Positions 5,258 through 11,774 of a DNA stretch of 31,411 bases are shown piece after piece. A model generated the notes under the pieces. It ran no database searches. It was not told where the DNA came from and worked only from the letters and a program-made list of their open reading frames with translations. The stretch's first letter is position 1. Each line of letters begins with the position of its first letter. The stretch is from a virus: IMG/VR virus record IMGVR_UViG_3300037963_004089, positions 1 to 31,411 of that record; one strand, given 5' to 3'. The translations under genes were made by a program, and so were the position numbers.

Positions 5258-5265
5258 ACTAAATA
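5258..5265 (+). promoter_or_regulatory. Possible late promoter variant ACTAAATA for the exported trio
   Basis: ACTAAATA on the plus strand, 27 bases before the ATG at 5292. It differs from the N-A-TAAATA late form at the second base. The same variant with C precedes genes at 9956 and 13549 at 22-25 bases. A TATACT at 5278-5283 is an alternative -10. Confidence 0.4.
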
Positions 5266-5291
5266 AAGCCATAGAATTATACTACAAATTT

Positions 5292-5789
5292 ATGAAAAAA
5301 GCATTACTTGCTTTTGGTATGGTTTTGATGACCACTTCTGTAGCAAATGCAGGTGGTTTGGTTAGCAAACATGCATCAAGTGTTCAACTTTCAGTTGATG
5401 CTGCAAAAACTACCGCATCAAGAATTGGTTCATCGTTCAGTATTTCCGGAACAAATATTGACACCACGGACGGATCAACTGCAAACACAGTTTCTGCTGG
5501 TACTATCACTAATGGTGTTTATTCACCAGGAACGATTGCAGCAACTCAGGATACTCCTGGAGCAGCATTCTCCTTCAGTCAATCTTATACCCAGGCTGAT
5601 GCAATCCCAACTAGTGCTCCTACTGTAGGAACTGTTGGTAATCTGACGGGTCAGACATCTTATACTGCTGGTACTACTGGTGATCTTGCTGGTACTGTAA
5701 CCTCGGCAAATGTTCTTACGGTGACGGCTGGCGGAGCTGGTTCTACGGCAATAGGACAATTCGTTTCGGAAATCACGGTTATTGACTGA
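5292..5789 (+). CDS. Exported Ser/Thr/Gly-rich protein, first of a plus-strand trio
   Basis: A protein of 165 residues with a clear Sec signal peptide (MKKALLAFGMVLMTTSVANA, cleavage after residue 20). The mature part is rich in Ser, Thr, Gly and Ala with almost no charged residues (VSAGTITNGVYSPGTIAATQ, TAGTTGDLAGTVTSANVLTV), typical of extracellular beta-structured or fibrous proteins. A motif TPGAAFSFSQSYTQAD has a counterpart NPGNAFQFTETYQGPG in the next gene, so the two look like distant paralogues. The ATG at 5292 begins the signal peptide; an upstream extension of the frame is not needed. It lies on the opposite strand to its surroundings. Function unknown. An adhesin, pilus-like or surface-modifying role in the infected host is an inference. 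Confidence 0.75.
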   Translation: MKKALLAFGMVLMTTSVANAGGLVSKHASSVQLSVDAAKTTASRIGSSFSISGTNIDTTDGSTANTVSAGTITNGVYSPGTIAATQDTPGAAFSFSQSYTQADAIPTSAPTVGTVGNLTGQTSYTAGTTGDLAGTVTSANVLTVTAGGAGSTAIGQFVSEITVID

Positions 5790-5801
5790 GGTTAAATAAC
5801 A

Positions 5802-6239
5802 ATGACTAGATTACAGGAAGCAATCGGTTTAGGGTTGATTCTTGGTGTATTGCAAGGGACTGCTGCAAATGCAGTTCCAGTGGTCCCAAATTTTACTCAG
5901 GGATCAATGACCAGCACAACTGAGACCAAATCTAAAGTTGTTGAAACCATCAATTCGATGGATTATAATACAGGATATCAATATTCTGCTACAGGAAGTG
6001 GAGTTACAGCATCAGGAAATCTTTCACCTGGAACTGGAACAAATACAGTAACTATTGACGGAGTGACTTCAACATGGACAGGTGTGACGAGCAAACCATC
6101 CTTTACACAAACAAATCCTGGAAATGCCTTCCAGTTCACGGAAACCTATCAAGGCCCAGGATTAAGCAACCAGACGATTATCCAAAGGACGACAGAAGTA
6201 GAAAGTATAACAACTACAACAAGTATTTTCTCCCAGTAA
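5802..6239 (+). CDS. Exported Ser/Thr/Gly-rich protein, second of the trio
   Basis: A protein of 145 residues. The N-terminus MTRLQEAIGLGLILGVLQGT AANA is a signal peptide with likely cleavage after AANA (residue 24). The mature region alternates Thr/Ser with Gly and aromatic residues (NSMDYNTGYQYSATGSGV) and holds NPGNAFQFTETYQGPG, related to the first trio member. GAGG about 10 bases upstream supports the start. The gene follows the first by 12 bases and overlaps the frame of the third by 166 bases. It ends with a Thr-rich tail. Function unknown. Confidence 0.7.
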   Translation: MTRLQEAIGLGLILGVLQGTAANAVPVVPNFTQGSMTSTTETKSKVVETINSMDYNTGYQYSATGSGVTASGNLSPGTGTNTVTIDGVTSTWTGVTSKPSFTQTNPGNAFQFTETYQGPGLSNQTIIQRTTEVESITTTTSIFSQ

Positions 6240-6949
6240 TCTTATGTCTAACAAGTATTGCGAATGCCCTACCTGCAAGTGCGGAAGTCGGAGGTGTAAG
6301 TGCGACTGCTGCTCCTGTGGCAAACAGCTCAGGCTCAGTCACTAATCAGGCAATCCAGGTTTTACAAGGCCCATATATCACTAATACTTACGGCGGAGGG
6401 ATCCAGTGTCAAGGTCCCACTATGAACTTTACGCCGTATGTAACAGGAGCAGTATCCGCCCAGAAACCATTTCAAGGAAAATATCATGATAATGTTTATG
6501 ATATGAGAGATTTGTCCGGAGACTTTGATGATGATGGAGAAGCAATTGGAGATGGTGCTCCCGATAATCCTGGTGATATTTTATACAAAGTTCCAGTAAG
6601 AACTGGACAGAAGGATAATTATAATTTAAGTATTGGTTTCTCTATGACTTGGAGTTCACCATTAGATAAGACTTTACAAGATCAATGTAAAGAAGCGGCC
6701 GCGGCAAACATTGATTTAATGAGACAGGCAGCAGCCAATAAGAGATTAGATTTTGAGATCGCCAGGCTCAAAAATTGTGGCCAGTTGATAAAGGAGGGAA
6801 TAACTTTTCATCCAAGAAGTCCTTATTATAAAATATGTGCAGACGTGGTAGTTCAGAACGTAAATCATATTAAACCACACGTTCATACTATTCCTAAACC
6901 TACAAGAACATCAAGGAAAGCAGAAGACCTTGGTGGTGCAATCGAATAA
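6074..6949 (+). CDS. Exported protein, third of the trio, with a problematic start
   Basis: The open frame gives 291 residues from an ATG at 6074, but the first 50 residues are an out-of-phase reading of the second trio gene. A signal-peptide-like segment begins near 6200: KYNNYNKYFLPVILCLTSIA then NALPASA, with mature protein from about 6285. No ATG, GTG or TTG exists between 6074 and that segment. So translation starts at 6074 (GGAG is 11 bases upstream), at a rare start, or by a -1 shift from the second gene. The mature part has NTYGGGIQCQGPTMNFTPYV, an acidic DFDDDGEAIGDGAPDN stretch, a helical KEAAAANIDLMRQAAANKRL region and about five Cys. It ends back-to-back with the minus-strand gene at 6950. 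Function unknown. Confidence 0.6.
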   Translation: MDRCDEQTILYTNKSWKCLPVHGNLSRPRIKQPDDYPKDDRSRKYNNYNKYFLPVILCLTSIANALPASAEVGGVSATAAPVANSSGSVTNQAIQVLQGPYITNTYGGGIQCQGPTMNFTPYVTGAVSAQKPFQGKYHDNVYDMRDLSGDFDDDGEAIGDGAPDNPGDILYKVPVRTGQKDNYNLSIGFSMTWSSPLDKTLQDQCKEAAAANIDLMRQAAANKRLDFEIARLKNCGQLIKEGITFHPRSPYYKICADVVVQNVNHIKPHVHTIPKPTRTSRKAEDLGGAIE

Positions 6950-7717
6950 TTATCTCTTCATATTTTTCATAATTCTAACTGCCTGAGATAGTTCTCTCTG
7001 AACTTCTTTCCTCTCAGATACACTCAAAACTTTTTGTTTTTTACCCAACTTGGCAGTAATTTTTTTAATTGTTTTCTTTACCAGTGGTTTTACTACCTTA
7101 AGTAAAAGGTCTGCTACTGGTTTTGCTAATAAAGCAGATGTAGTTGCGACAGCAGCAATACCAGCAGTTGTTGCTACAACTTGTGGTGCTGGTAGATATT
7201 GCTCTGTAAATGAAATTGGTTCGTAGAGAGTTACACATATCTGCTGACCATTTACAGTCTGCAATTCAAATCCAGAAACCTTCTCTTTCTTATTTTGTGC
7301 TACATCACCTATCCTAGGTGCATTAGGACCAGGACAAGGCACCTCTTCCTTTTTTGGTTTTGGTATGGCATCTTTAGGAATTTCTGGTACTCCAGGAAGT
7401 TCTGGTGCCTTATATGGAGGAATAGATGGTTTGGGAGTTGGTAACTCTACTTCCTCATTAAAATTTATTGGATTGAATGATGGGATTTGTCCATCACAAA
7501 AAGTTAAAACTCCCCTCCTATCATCATTCTTAATTTGATTATTTTTAGCATTCTTTGTTTCATGTGATTCAACACAACCAGGAAGATCCACCACAGGAAA
7601 TCCTATCTGAACCGTAACAGGAACAGAATTTGGAATTGCCTGTGGTGGTGCCATCAAATAATCAGGAACCCGTGGAACATCCACAGATCGGACTCTAATT
7701 TCAGGGATTTCTGCCAT
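6950..7717 (-). CDS. Pro-rich protein with hydrophobic segment, unknown function
   Basis: A protein of 255 residues. The first 150 are Pro-rich and extended (ELPTPKPSIPPYKAPELPGV, PEIPKDAIPKPKKEEVPCPG), then a globular piece (GFELQTVNGQQICVTLYEP), an Ala/Thr hydrophobic helix (VVATTAGIAAVATTSALLAK), and a strongly basic helical tail (VVKPLVKKTIKKITAKLGKK). It may be a membrane-associated spanner with a rigid periplasmic arm, similar in layout to TonB- or spanin-like proteins, but there is no sequence proof. The ATG at 7717 is used because it overlaps the stop of the upstream micro-gene (TGATG). Confidence 0.65.
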   Translation of the reverse strand: MAEIPEIRVRSVDVPRVPDYLMAPPQAIPNSVPVTVQIGFPVVDLPGCVESHETKNAKNNQIKNDDRRGVLTFCDGQIPSFNPINFNEEVELPTPKPSIPPYKAPELPGVPEIPKDAIPKPKKEEVPCPGPNAPRIGDVAQNKKEKVSGFELQTVNGQQICVTLYEPISFTEQYLPAPQVVATTAGIAAVATTSALLAKPVADLLLKVVKPLVKKTIKKITAKLGKKQKVLSVSERKEVQRELSQAVRIMKNMKR

Positions 7718-7833
7718 CAATCATCTTTAAAAATACCAGCAAGTCCACCGAAGAAGTGATAGAACATTACATAAAGAAAAAATCTATTATCACCCTGAGG
7801 TTTAGTTCTTCTTCTAGGTTTAGATACAGTCAT
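7717..7833 (-). CDS. Micro-protein of 38 residues, membrane-associated
   Basis: Reads MTVSKPRRRTKPQGDNRFFL then YVMFYHFFGGLAGIFKDD. A basic N-terminus is followed by a short aromatic, hydrophobic helix (FFLYVMFYHFFGGLAGIF). The stop overlaps the next start (TGATG), which argues for real translation coupled to the Pro-rich gene. TATA-rich sequence precedes the ATG but no clear promoter or ribosome site. Function unknown. Confidence 0.6.
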   Translation of the reverse strand: MTVSKPRRRTKPQGDNRFFLYVMFYHFFGGLAGIFKDD

Positions 7834-7876
7834 ATCAATATAATAACTGCATTATATATCAGGTCTCATAGAGTTC

Positions 7877-8128
7877 TCAGAAAGGAAGAGCAGAACCACC
7901 ACCAGGCACACCAATTGCACCACCAGTTACTTCAGGCATCTCAGGCATGGCAGCATCTAACATTCCAGGGAGTGCTCCTGCAACTGCTTCGGTTGCTGCT
8001 TTAGTTGCTGCTGCTTTAGCACTTTCAATCATTGCATCTTTGTTAAGATATACATAAGCACCACCAGCAACGATGGCACCAGATACAGCAAAAGACGCAA
8101 GTGCGAGTACATTGATTACTTTTTGCAT
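7877..8128 (-). CDS. Small membrane-anchored Ala/Gly-rich protein
   Basis: A protein of 83 residues. MQKVINVLALASFAVSGAIV gives an N-terminal membrane helix or uncleaved signal (residues 5-27), then an Ala-rich amphipathic helix (KDAMIESAKAAATKAATEAV) and a Gly/Pro tail (VTGGAIGVPGGGSALPF). It probably faces the periplasm. The start shares bases with the stop of the nuclease gene (TAATG), so it is coupled to it. The gap of 43 bases after it holds AT-rich sequence and no terminator. Function unknown. Confidence 0.7.
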   Translation of the reverse strand: MQKVINVLALASFAVSGAIVAGGAYVYLNKDAMIESAKAAATKAATEAVAGALPGMLDAAMPEMPEVTGGAIGVPGGGSALPF

Positions 8129-8586
8129 TAGATTAACGTACCTTTGGTACGACGAATTTCTCTTAGTTCTTCAAAGTTTTTCTGTTTTGTTCCTCCATCA
8201 TATGCCCAGGCATAACCTTCTTCAATCATTTGCTCATTAAGGGAAGTTTCTTGGTCTCCAATGTACAACCATCCAAGGAGTCTGCCGTACTTGCCCATTC
8301 CACCCACAAGCTCAGTTCGGATAACAAGATCTTCTTCTCCAGCAATAGCTGAGTCAAGATGTTCTTTAATCCAATTTGTTGCATCATAACCTAATTCCTT
8401 TTCTTCAAGATCTCTTGTACGTTTTTCTGGTGTATCAACACCAGCAACTCTGACTCTCTCTTTTTTAAAAAGATCAAATCCTAAATCAATTGTAACATCA
8501 ATGGTATCTCCATCAACAACTCTGTTGATTTCAACTACGCGAAAGTTGTAACACGACTTCCTGCTTGGTGGGGTCATTGCTCCCAT
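8128..8586 (-). CDS. Thermonuclease (staphylococcal nuclease homologue)
   Basis: A protein of 152 residues with the SNase fold signature: NRVVDGDTIDVTIDLGF (metal Asp residues near D25/D27), ERVRVAGVDTPEKRT (R46, D51 and E54, matching R35, D40 and E43 of the staphylococcal enzyme) and GKYGRLLGWLY (R102, matching R87). All catalytic residues are kept. It would cut DNA or RNA with calcium. No signal peptide is present, so it acts inside the host, perhaps degrading host DNA for dNTP recycling, or in the virion. The ATG at 8586 is well supported by AGGAG 8 bases upstream. It overlaps the upstream coiled-coil gene by 56 bases. Confidence 0.88.
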   Translation of the reverse strand: MGAMTPPSRKSCYNFRVVEINRVVDGDTIDVTIDLGFDLFKKERVRVAGVDTPEKRTRDLEEKELGYDATNWIKEHLDSAIAGEEDLVIRTELVGGMGKYGRLLGWLYIGDQETSLNEQMIEEGYAWAYDGGTKQKNFEELREIRRTKGTLI

Positions 8587-8797
8587 AATTCATCTCCTTG
8601 GCGTCTGCCGCCATTGCTAATCCGATAATTGTAATTACTGCTGATATAACAGCACCAGCACCCCAGACCCACCTTTCAAGTTTACGAACTCTTTGACGAA
8701 GTTCTTCAGATTTTTGTTCAGACTCTTCAATGCGATGTTTCAGAAGTACTATCTCCTGATCCTGTTCTGCGTCCTTCATCTGAATTTGATTTGGCAT
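8531..8797 (-). CDS. Coiled-coil/membrane protein of 88 residues
   Basis: Starts MPNQIQMKDAEQDQEIVLLK with a coiled coil to about residue 45 (HRIEESEQKSEELRQRVRKL), one membrane helix (VWGAGAVISAVITIIGLAMA, residues 44-64) and a polar tail. Layout resembles XhlA-like or holin-accessory proteins. AGGAG 8 bases before the ATG supports the start. Its last 18 codons overlap the beginning of the thermonuclease gene in another frame. A second coiled-coil/membrane protein of similar plan is encoded at 21057-21443. Confidence 0.7.
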   Translation of the reverse strand: MPNQIQMKDAEQDQEIVLLKHRIEESEQKSEELRQRVRKLERWVWGAGAVISAVITIIGLAMAADAKEMNYGSNDPTKQEVVLQLSRS

Positions 8798-8933
8798 CTT
8801 CTAACTCCTGGTAAGCCAGTTTCATAATTGTATATATGTAATAAGAAACGCCAATAAGAAGTATTACCAATGACCAGATAATACTCCACGTTACTCCGTT
8901 AGGATCTTCTAAAGGACGAAGAAATAAATTCAT
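8727..8933 (-). CDS. Small membrane protein of 68 residues
   Basis: MNLFLRPLEDPNGVTWSIIW leads into one membrane helix (WSIIWSLVILLIGVSYYIYTI, residues 16-37), then a charged Ser-rich tail (DAKSNSDEGRRTGSGDSTSE). The ATG at 8933 shares bases with the stop of the upstream gene (TAATG). It overlaps the following 88-residue gene by 71 bases, in keeping with the dense packing here. Function unknown. Confidence 0.65.
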   Translation of the reverse strand: MNLFLRPLEDPNGVTWSIIWSLVILLIGVSYYIYTIMKLAYQELEDAKSNSDEGRRTGSGDSTSETSH

Positions 8934-9487
8934 TAACAATCACTGAATGAAGAACCAACTTCAGATCCAATAGTTTCTCCTGCCTTCTGTCCTAGCAATA
9001 ATGCCCAACCAGATGCTAACCATCCAATATAAGGAATACTAGCAACAGCAGGCACTACTACACCAGCACTAATTGCGGTCCCTGCCATTGCACCTTGTGA
9101 CCGTGCTCCAGCGTCCGCCCTGATACACTCTTCGCTTTTTGCAAGGGACTTTCCCTCAGAGTCTACAGCACCTCCTATGTTACGAGTCCCGTCCATCGTG
9201 TATTGATCATTGCGAAACTCACGACGCATTTCAGTAGTAGGACCAAATAAACCACGTTTATCTTTATCAACATTCAAAGACCTAGTTGATTCTAATACAG
9301 TAGGATCGTTTGCCTTATATTCAATATGATAACCATCTTTTCCAGATTTAACCGTAAATGAGGAATAATCACCATCTGGAAAATTAATTACAGGATATTG
9401 TGGTTTGGTAAGAATATGTCCAAGAATTCCAATATGAGCAAATCCAAATAATGCTCCCACTGTCAATGTCGCCCACTTCATATTCAT
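8933..9487 (-). CDS. Membrane protein of 184 residues, unknown function
   Basis: The start MNMKWATLTVGALFGFAHIG is an N-terminal membrane helix. A soluble domain follows (YPVINFPDGDYSSFTVKSGK through DQYTMDGTRNIGGAVDSEGK), and the C-terminal third is a Gly/Ala-rich hydrophobic stretch (AGTAISAGVVVPAVASIPYI GWLASGWALLLGQ) resembling a hairpin membrane insert. Two Cys (EECIRA and the terminal SDC) could pair. The open frame extends upstream, but the ATG at 9487 is chosen because the extension runs inside the preceding gene. It sits in an accessory operon of small membrane proteins. Function unknown. Confidence 0.65.
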   Translation of the reverse strand: MNMKWATLTVGALFGFAHIGILGHILTKPQYPVINFPDGDYSSFTVKSGKDGYHIEYKANDPTVLESTRSLNVDKDKRGLFGPTTEMRREFRNDQYTMDGTRNIGGAVDSEGKSLAKSEECIRADAGARSQGAMAGTAISAGVVVPAVASIPYIGWLASGWALLLGQKAGETIGSEVGSSFSDC

Positions 9488-9491
9488 AACA

Positions 9492-9956
9492 TTACATCTT
9501 GTAGGTGTCGTCAGATTTTGCTGGTCCTTGAGGTGCTGGTGGATTTCCTCCGATTTGGAGTGGTGCTTGTTCAATCCTAATCGTTTGAGCAGGTGCAGTT
9601 TGAGCGGCTGCATTGATTAGTTTCTCCAGGTCGGATTTGCTCACACCACCAGAAGGGGCACTACTACCGTTACCATTTTTGCTCTTAGCAGTCTGAACCC
9701 CGAAGGTAGCTAAAACTCCAGTAAAAACGCTAGCTATAAACGTGGGATCAATCTTTCCTTGTGGGAAACCAGGAATAGTAACATAGTTCAATGTTAAAAT
9801 TCCACCAGACCAAACCAGAATACCTAAACGAACAAAGGTTGAAAGAATTGCAAGATGCTCTTCAGAGTCACCTGCTTTTTCCTTCAGTTTTTCAAGAGCA
9901 CTCTTCTTTTTCGGTTCTTCCTTTTTAACTTCGTCCTTCTTAACTTCTTCTGGCAT
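9492..9956 (-). CDS. Membrane protein of 154 residues, holin-like in layout
   Basis: A very charged N-terminus (MPEEVKKDEVKKEEPKKKSA) is followed by two hydrophobic helices (VRLGILVWSGGILTLNYV, about residues 41-60, and IDPTFIASVFTGVLATFGVQ, about residues 69-90), then a Gly/Pro-rich tail ending in DDTYKM. Two membrane helices with a charged end match many holins, but this is a layout argument only. A late-promoter variant (CCTAAATA) lies 22 bases upstream, consistent with late expression. An imperfect stem (GCTGC/GCAGC) lies just before the ATG. Confidence 0.65.
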   Translation of the reverse strand: MPEEVKKDEVKKEEPKKKSALEKLKEKAGDSEEHLAILSTFVRLGILVWSGGILTLNYVTIPGFPQGKIDPTFIASVFTGVLATFGVQTAKSKNGNGSSAPSGGVSKSDLEKLINAAAQTAPAQTIRIEQAPLQIGGNPPAPQGPAKSDDTYKM

Positions 9957-9977
9957 TGGCTGCGTACAAGGCAGCTT

Positions 9978-9985
9978 TATTTAGG
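9978..9985 (-). promoter_or_regulatory. Possible late promoter variant CCTAAATA
   Basis: On the minus strand, 22 bases before the ATG at 9956. Same spacing as the canonical late promoters of this window, with C instead of A at the second base. It overlaps the stop codon of the preceding 64-residue gene. Confidence 0.4.
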
Positions 9986-10175
9986 GGTCAAGAATTTCTA
10001 CAGAGATATTTGTATCGTTTATTTGATTGTATCTTTGACAAAGAACATCACTGCCCTGATGTTCCCATTTGTGATATGCACTTTTTAAATTTTGGAGATA
10101 ATCAGTTCCACCGAGACCGACCATTTCATCGGCAACGATTTTCTTGATTAACACATCTCTTGTTAAATGTGTCAT
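9981..10175 (-). CDS. Small protein of 64 residues, unknown function
   Basis: Reads MTHLTRDVLIKKIVADEMVG and ends in TNISVEILDP. It is soluble and helical at first (LIKKIVADEM), then has a polar middle with Tyr, His and Trp (YLQNLKSAYHKWEHQGSDVL) and a short beta end. No metal or catalytic motif. The 108 bases before it contain a long inverted repeat (10198-10246) and no strong ribosome site. Function unknown. Confidence 0.6.
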   Translation of the reverse strand: MTHLTRDVLIKKIVADEMVGLGGTDYLQNLKSAYHKWEHQGSDVLCQRYNQINDTNISVEILDP

Positions 10176-10197
10176 ATGTAAGAATAGTTTTCCAACA

Positions 10198-10246
10198 ACA
10201 AATCCTTACATAATAAGACTTAGAGAGATTAATTCAAAGGATTTGT
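10198..10246 (-). repeat. Inverted repeat in the gap before the 64-residue gene
   Basis: ACAAATCCTT and AAGGATTTGT form a perfect 10-bp stem around a 29-base loop, extended by CCAA/TTGG after a small bulge. The gap (10176-10283) has no gene. A second palindrome (ATTCGC/GCGAAT) lies at about 10259-10278. The element would be in the leader of the 64-residue gene or act as a weak terminator or processing site after the peptidase gene. Confidence 0.5.
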
Positions 10247-10283
10247 CTTGGGTGGTTTTATTCGCTATCTGCAGCGAATGATA

Positions 10284-10964
10284 TTATTTAGCAATGAATC
10301 CATTTTCAACTAACCATTCACGGGTCATTGGCGTAGGTTCATAATCAGTCCACATCGTTCCTGCTGCACAAGATTCAAGTGCTGCAGCAGTCATACCCTC
10401 AGTGTGACCTGCCCAGTATGCTTCTTTCTCCCAAGGAATAGCATGTGGTTGAGACGCATAAGCACTCTTTGCGATTGCCTGATACATCTTTGGGACATCT
10501 TCTTGATTTCTAATAATAGCAATGAAGTTATTATTGATAGTTCCTGCCATACAGTCCTGAGCAGCGTGCCATCCTTCATGACGCATCACTGACATCATCA
10601 CACCAGGACGATGCATATGAGCAACATTCAAAAAGAAATTGTTACTTACAGTATGATAGACACCACGATGACCAATTGGAAAGTATCGCATATCTGCTAG
10701 AAAAACTTTAGCTCCGACCTTATTAAGTGATCGGACGAGAGAGTTAAACTCATCAGCAACAATACCATAATCAATATCAGCCAGTTCCTCGTGTTTATTG
10801 AGGTCAGTAACTGTTTTAAGTTCTTGAACATGATCGGTACATTCTTGAAGTAACATGCACCCTTGAGCATGATGAGTGAAGTACTCATCTTCTTTGATTG
10901 GATCAGCAAAAACAGGAGTTCCTAAAGAAACTGCTGCTAGCATAGCGAGAATAATTTTGTTCAT
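10284..10964 (-). CDS. Exported HEGWH metallopeptidase-like protein
   Basis: A protein of 226 residues with a Sec signal peptide (MNKIILAMLAAVSLGTPVFA, cleavage after residue 20). The mature domain contains MRHEGWHAAQDC, an HExxH zinc motif (H129, E130, H133). Further on, WEKEAYWAGHTEG offers a Glu as a possible third ligand, as in gluzincin-type enzymes. Four to five Cys may form disulfides, fitting the periplasm. It would act on periplasmic or surface proteins, but the substrate is unknown. The ATG overlaps the stop of the upstream micro-gene (ATGA). A late-like GCTAAATA overlaps its own stop codon. Confidence 0.72.
   Translation of the reverse strand: MNKIILAMLAAVSLGTPVFADPIKEDEYFTHHAQGCMLLQECTDHVQELKTVTDLNKHEELADIDYGIVADEFNSLVRSLNKVGAKVFLADMRYFPIGHRGVYHTVSNNFFLNVAHMHRPGVMMSVMRHEGWHAAQDCMAGTINNNFIAIIRNQEDVPKMYQAIAKSAYASQPHAIPWEKEAYWAGHTEGMTAAALESCAAGTMWTDYEPTPMTREWLVENGFIAK
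10285..10292 (-). promoter_or_regulatory. Weak late-promoter-like GCTAAATA
   Basis: On the minus strand, overlapping the last codons of the HEGWH gene and 110 bases before the ATG at 10175. Given the distance and the fact that it encodes Ala-Lys-stop, it may be chance. Confidence 0.2.
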
Positions 10965-11077
10965 ACTTTAAAATACTTATTGTAAAGAGCAAATGCTTCA
11001 AGATGCTTACCATGATTGGTAAGGTATTTGATTCTATCTAGAATTTTTAGTCTAAAAGTCTTAGATGTTTCTTTCAT
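10961..11077 (-). CDS. Micro-protein of 38 residues, basic
   Basis: Reads MKETSKTFRLKILDRIKYLT then NHGKHLEAFALYNKYFKV. It is basic and helical, possibly nucleic-acid binding. AGGAG lies 6 bases before the ATG at 11077, which is better than the ATG two codons earlier at 11083. It overlaps the HEGWH gene as ATGA and the upstream 72-residue gene by 17 bases, so it is embedded in the operon. Function unknown. Confidence 0.65.
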   Translation of the reverse strand: MKETSKTFRLKILDRIKYLTNHGKHLEAFALYNKYFKV

Positions 11078-11279
11078 CTTCATCTCCTATGTATTCTAGT
11101 GAAATTACATCGTGATTTTTTTTGTTAGGATCTAACCACTCAGCAAATTCCTGATGAATAGCATGTGCATCTTCCAGACTTTCATATAATTCAGAACCTG
11201 GATGATTCTCAGACAACTGATGCATACGGTCTATAGACCATTCATGAATTTTCCTCAGAGTTGACTCTAAAGTTACCAT
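11061..11279 (-). CDS. Small acidic protein of 72 residues
   Basis: Starts MVTLESTLRKIHEWSIDRMH and ends in IGDEDERNI. It is helical, His-rich in its middle (EDAHAIHQEFAEWLDPNKKN), with an acidic tail. It overlaps the upstream GIY-YIG-like gene by 38 bases and its tail carries the ribosome site of the next micro-gene. No membrane segment. Function unknown. Confidence 0.65.
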   Translation of the reverse strand: MVTLESTLRKIHEWSIDRMHQLSENHPGSELYESLEDAHAIHQEFAEWLDPNKKNHDVISLEYIGDEDERNI

Positions 11280-11691
11280 AGTCTTTTCGCATATAGCGTC
11301 CTAGAATGTTGCTATTATAGTATGCTGGTGATCCGTCGTCAAGTGCTTCCGACAACACATTATTGAGAAACAATTGTTTTGTTTCTTCAAAGTTACAAGT
11401 TCCCTTTGTTCCGTGAAGACTCAGTATTTCTCTACTGAAGATCTCTTTGCCATACTTTTTTATATCCTCCTTTAATTCAGGACAAGAACCATAATACTTC
11501 TGCCAATCTGATTCTTGCTTTACCTTTCGCTTTTTTCCTGGCGGTTTTCTGAAGGACCAGAAGTATTTTCTACCGATATACTTTTTACCTGATTGTAAAT
11601 TAGTAATCCTATAGACAAAACCATACAAGTCATTAATATTTTCAGATAAAAAAGTTTTACCTTTAAAAACCCATGGGTTTTCATAACTCAT
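11242..11691 (-). CDS. GIY-YIG-type endonuclease-like protein
   Basis: A protein of 149 residues. LYGFVYRITNLQSGKKYIGR followed by KYFWSF fits the GIY-YIG core (GFVY then YIG and an Arg), with a downstream Glu candidate in CNFEETKQLFLNNVL. Basic residues dominate the middle (RKPPGKKRKVKQESDWQKYY). Free-standing GIY-YIG enzymes (Seg type) are common in T4-like phages. No intron is seen near it. The start is supported by a GATAAATA late promoter 23 bases upstream. It could be a mobile endonuclease or a domesticated nuclease. The catalytic set cannot be confirmed by eye. Confidence 0.7.
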   Translation of the reverse strand: MSYENPWVFKGKTFLSENINDLYGFVYRITNLQSGKKYIGRKYFWSFRKPPGKKRKVKQESDWQKYYGSCPELKEDIKKYGKEIFSREILSLHGTKGTCNFEETKQLFLNNVLSEALDDGSPAYYNSNILGRYMRKDYGNFRVNSEENS

Positions 11692-11713
11692 ATTATATAA
11701 TTCTATGAGCTAT

Positions 11714-11721
11714 TATTTATC
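11714..11721 (-). promoter_or_regulatory. Late promoter GATAAATA for the GIY-YIG gene
   Basis: On the minus strand, 23 bases before the ATG at 11691. It forms a divergent pair with the plus-strand late promoter at 11775-11782. A weaker TTGACA (11763-11768) with TAGACT 17 bases on may give an additional early start. Confidence 0.6.
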
Positions 11722-11774
11722 TTTAACCCTGACAAACCTAGTCTATTCATCAATAGTGTTTATGTCAAGCCCTT

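Noticed and set aside
6074-6239. Programmed -1 frameshift joining trio genes two and three
   Set aside because: No X-XXY-YYZ slippery heptamer in the right phase and no obvious stimulatory stem were found, so a frameshift is not claimed, only listed as one explanation of the odd start.
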